This document shows, piece by piece, positions 63,140-64,000 of a stretch of DNA of 64,000 bases. The DNA comes from Pedobacter sp. Leaf194. Its GTDB lineage: Bacteria > Bacteroidota > Bacteroidia > Sphingobacteriales > Sphingobacteriaceae. The notes under the pieces are model-generated. The model had not been told where the DNA came from. It searched no databases and saw only the letters and a list, made by a program, of their open reading frames with translations. The stretch is from contig NZ_LMPU01000001.1 of the NCBI RefSeq assembly GCF_001423945.1, forward strand, positions 1,051,971 to 1,115,970. The letters are read 5' to 3'. The position numbers and the translations under genes were made by a program. Each line of letters begins with the position of its first letter. The stretch's first letter is position 1.

Positions 63140-63190
63140 CACTTCCTCAACTGGAGATCAACAAACCCGAAAAGTGCTTCTTTGTATTTT
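63138..63190 (+). terminator. Terminator after the sugar utilisation operon
   Basis: AGCACTT (63138-63144) and AAGTGCT (63172-63178) form a 7-bp stem with a long loop, followed by TTCTTTGTATTTTG. It overlaps the CutC stop. The following 63191-63378 shows no gene. Confidence 0.55.
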
Positions 63191-63378
63191 GCTGTATCTC
63201 GTGCAGGGTAATAAGGCGATTTGCTTCTAAGAACTCTTAATCTTTAGCACTATAATTGTCAAGCTGAAGATTCGTGAAAAAAATATGGGCATGTCGTTCT
63301 TATTTCAGAAGAGCATTCTAGTGACCAAATTATCTGAATGTTAATTAAGCATTTATTAGAGCTGCTGTAAGCTGAGTC

Positions 63379-63839
63379 TTAAATTGAATTAATCCATTGC
63401 CGCCTAACGGTATATTTTATAAACTCCCGCCTCCTGTAAGGGTCCAAGAATACAAAAGCTTTCCTCATCTTGTCCTTTCTTAAAAAGCTGGCGAGACGTC
63501 CAAGTACCACATTGCAGTCTTCTGCAACTACAAATACATTATCAGGTTTTTTGATCTTGACAGAGGTTTCAAGCCGTTGCTTCTTCATCTCGTCCTTCTC
63601 TAGGAATAGTAGATATCGAAGCTTCCAGGCGAGCTGATATCAACGATTTTTTGCGTGGCACCTTCAATCACTTTAAAATCATCTTCGTTTCCGATCTTGA
63701 TCTCCCCGCTACCTGCAAAAGCGTCGAAATAGGTAATGTGAAACGCATATTTATTCATGATTGTCAGGTAGGCAGATACGTACTTTTCCAATATCTAAAT
63801 TTTCGTTTCGGTCCAGGAACCGCCAAATTCGTTTTCCAT
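63379..63839 (-). pseudogene. Three-Cys-motif partner protein (TcmP) remnant
   Basis: From ATG 63839 the minus strand encodes MENEFGGSWTETKI, then an in-frame TAG at 63797-63795, then ILEKYVSAYLTIMNKY and TYFDAFAGSGEI. These are the characteristic TcmP N-terminal boxes. The frame stops at about 63600; one added T in the TTCC stretch would continue as YYFLEKDEMKKQR and reach FVFLDPY. The normal C-terminal half (about 200 residues) is missing and replaced by a short basic tail ending at 63379. TcmP proteins are found with DUF5131/Gp37-like proteins carrying the three-Cys motif. The gene carries three lesions (nonsense, frameshift, truncation) and appears dead. Confidence 0.7.
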
Positions 63840-64000
63840 GATGAGTGCGCAAGGGTTTGGATAAATTGTGCCTACAATATAATCAGAATAGTCCATTATA
63901 TTTTTCATCCAAAAAGGAAGCTATTGCGATGCTTAGCAGTATAAGGTAAACAAATCTTGAAGCGTTTCTTCAACGTCGAAGGTTAAGTAAGTTAAAGCTA

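Noticed and set aside
1..64000. tRNA, rRNA, CRISPR, IS element or prophage
   Set aside because: No cloverleaf-like sequence, direct-repeat/spacer array, transposase or phage structural gene was recognised by reading. A tRNA and CRISPR scan would be the decisive check.

Overview
The window looks like a chromosomal segment of a Bacteroidota bacterium of the Sphingobacteriaceae type (Pedobacter or Mucilaginibacter like). The reasons are two SusC/SusD pairs, an ECF sigma/FecR/STN-SusC cascade, DUF5117-type metalloproteases, HisKA_2 histidine kinases with HHRxKNNLQ boxes, single-domain Crp/Fnr regulators and AT-rich intergenic DNA. No RNA gene, CRISPR array, insertion sequence or complete prophage was seen.

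Layout. (1) 1-4818: the end of a cytochrome b561-like gene and a VIT-type metal transporter, followed by a tight envelope redox operon: Rieske protein, thioredoxin, ApbE flavin transferase, DUF4266 mini-lipoprotein and DUF3570 outer-membrane barrel. (2) 4824-28.2 kb: many short stress/detoxification and regulatory units, including NTF2-like, YceI, two VOC-like paralogues, a broken SphA-like porin, short-chain dehydrogenases, an exported epoxide hydrolase, a cupin, a broken pirin, an exported isochorismatase-like hydrolase and an F420/NADP reductase-like protein. Their regulators are two AraC, two Crp/Fnr, a TPR histidine kinase, and a histidine kinase paired with a sigma-54-activator response regulator. 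This stretch carries about ten FNR-type palindromes (TTGA-N6-TCAA), nearly all upstream of genes, and the local Crp/Fnr recognition helix has the E-x-x-S-R signature that reads such boxes. (3) 28.4-40.6 kb, minus strand: ECF sigma factor, FecR, STN-containing SusC, SusD, then two DUF5117-family proteins overlapping by 4 nt. The promoter-distal one is an intact metzincin. The other has lost every zinc ligand. This reads as a regulated protein/peptide utilisation locus. (4) 40.9-45.2 kb: membrane-anchored SDR, metallophosphoesterase, NAD(P)H-binding protein, and a DUF92 membrane protein on the other strand. (5) 45.4-63.1 kb: an alpha-galactoside-type polysaccharide utilisation locus with GH97, a HEPN-like unknown, an AraC regulator, SusC, SusD, aldose 1-epimerase, a sugar-porter MFS transporter, a giant DUF5107-TPR protein, GH36 alpha-galactosidase and CutC. 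A two-turn direct repeat of ATTGTCCAT lies upstream of both SusC and GH97 and is the likely AraC operator. (6) 63.3-64 kb: a decayed three-Cys-motif partner (TcmP) gene.

How the genes work together. The PUL would bind and import alpha-galactosyl oligosaccharides through SusCD, cleave them in the periplasm with GH97/GH36, convert anomers with the epimerase and import monosaccharide through the MFS porter. In the protease locus a substrate signal would pass from the SusC STN domain to FecR and the sigma factor, raising SusCD and protease expression. The most unusual items are the active/pseudo-metzincin pair, the FNR-box regulon around the detoxification genes, the ApbE-DUF4266-DUF3570 redox module and the shared AraC direct repeat. 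Three genes (SphA-like, pirin, TcmP) each carry a one-base deletion in or beside a short homopolymer, so assembly error must be weighed against true decay. All functions are read from motifs and context; no search was run.
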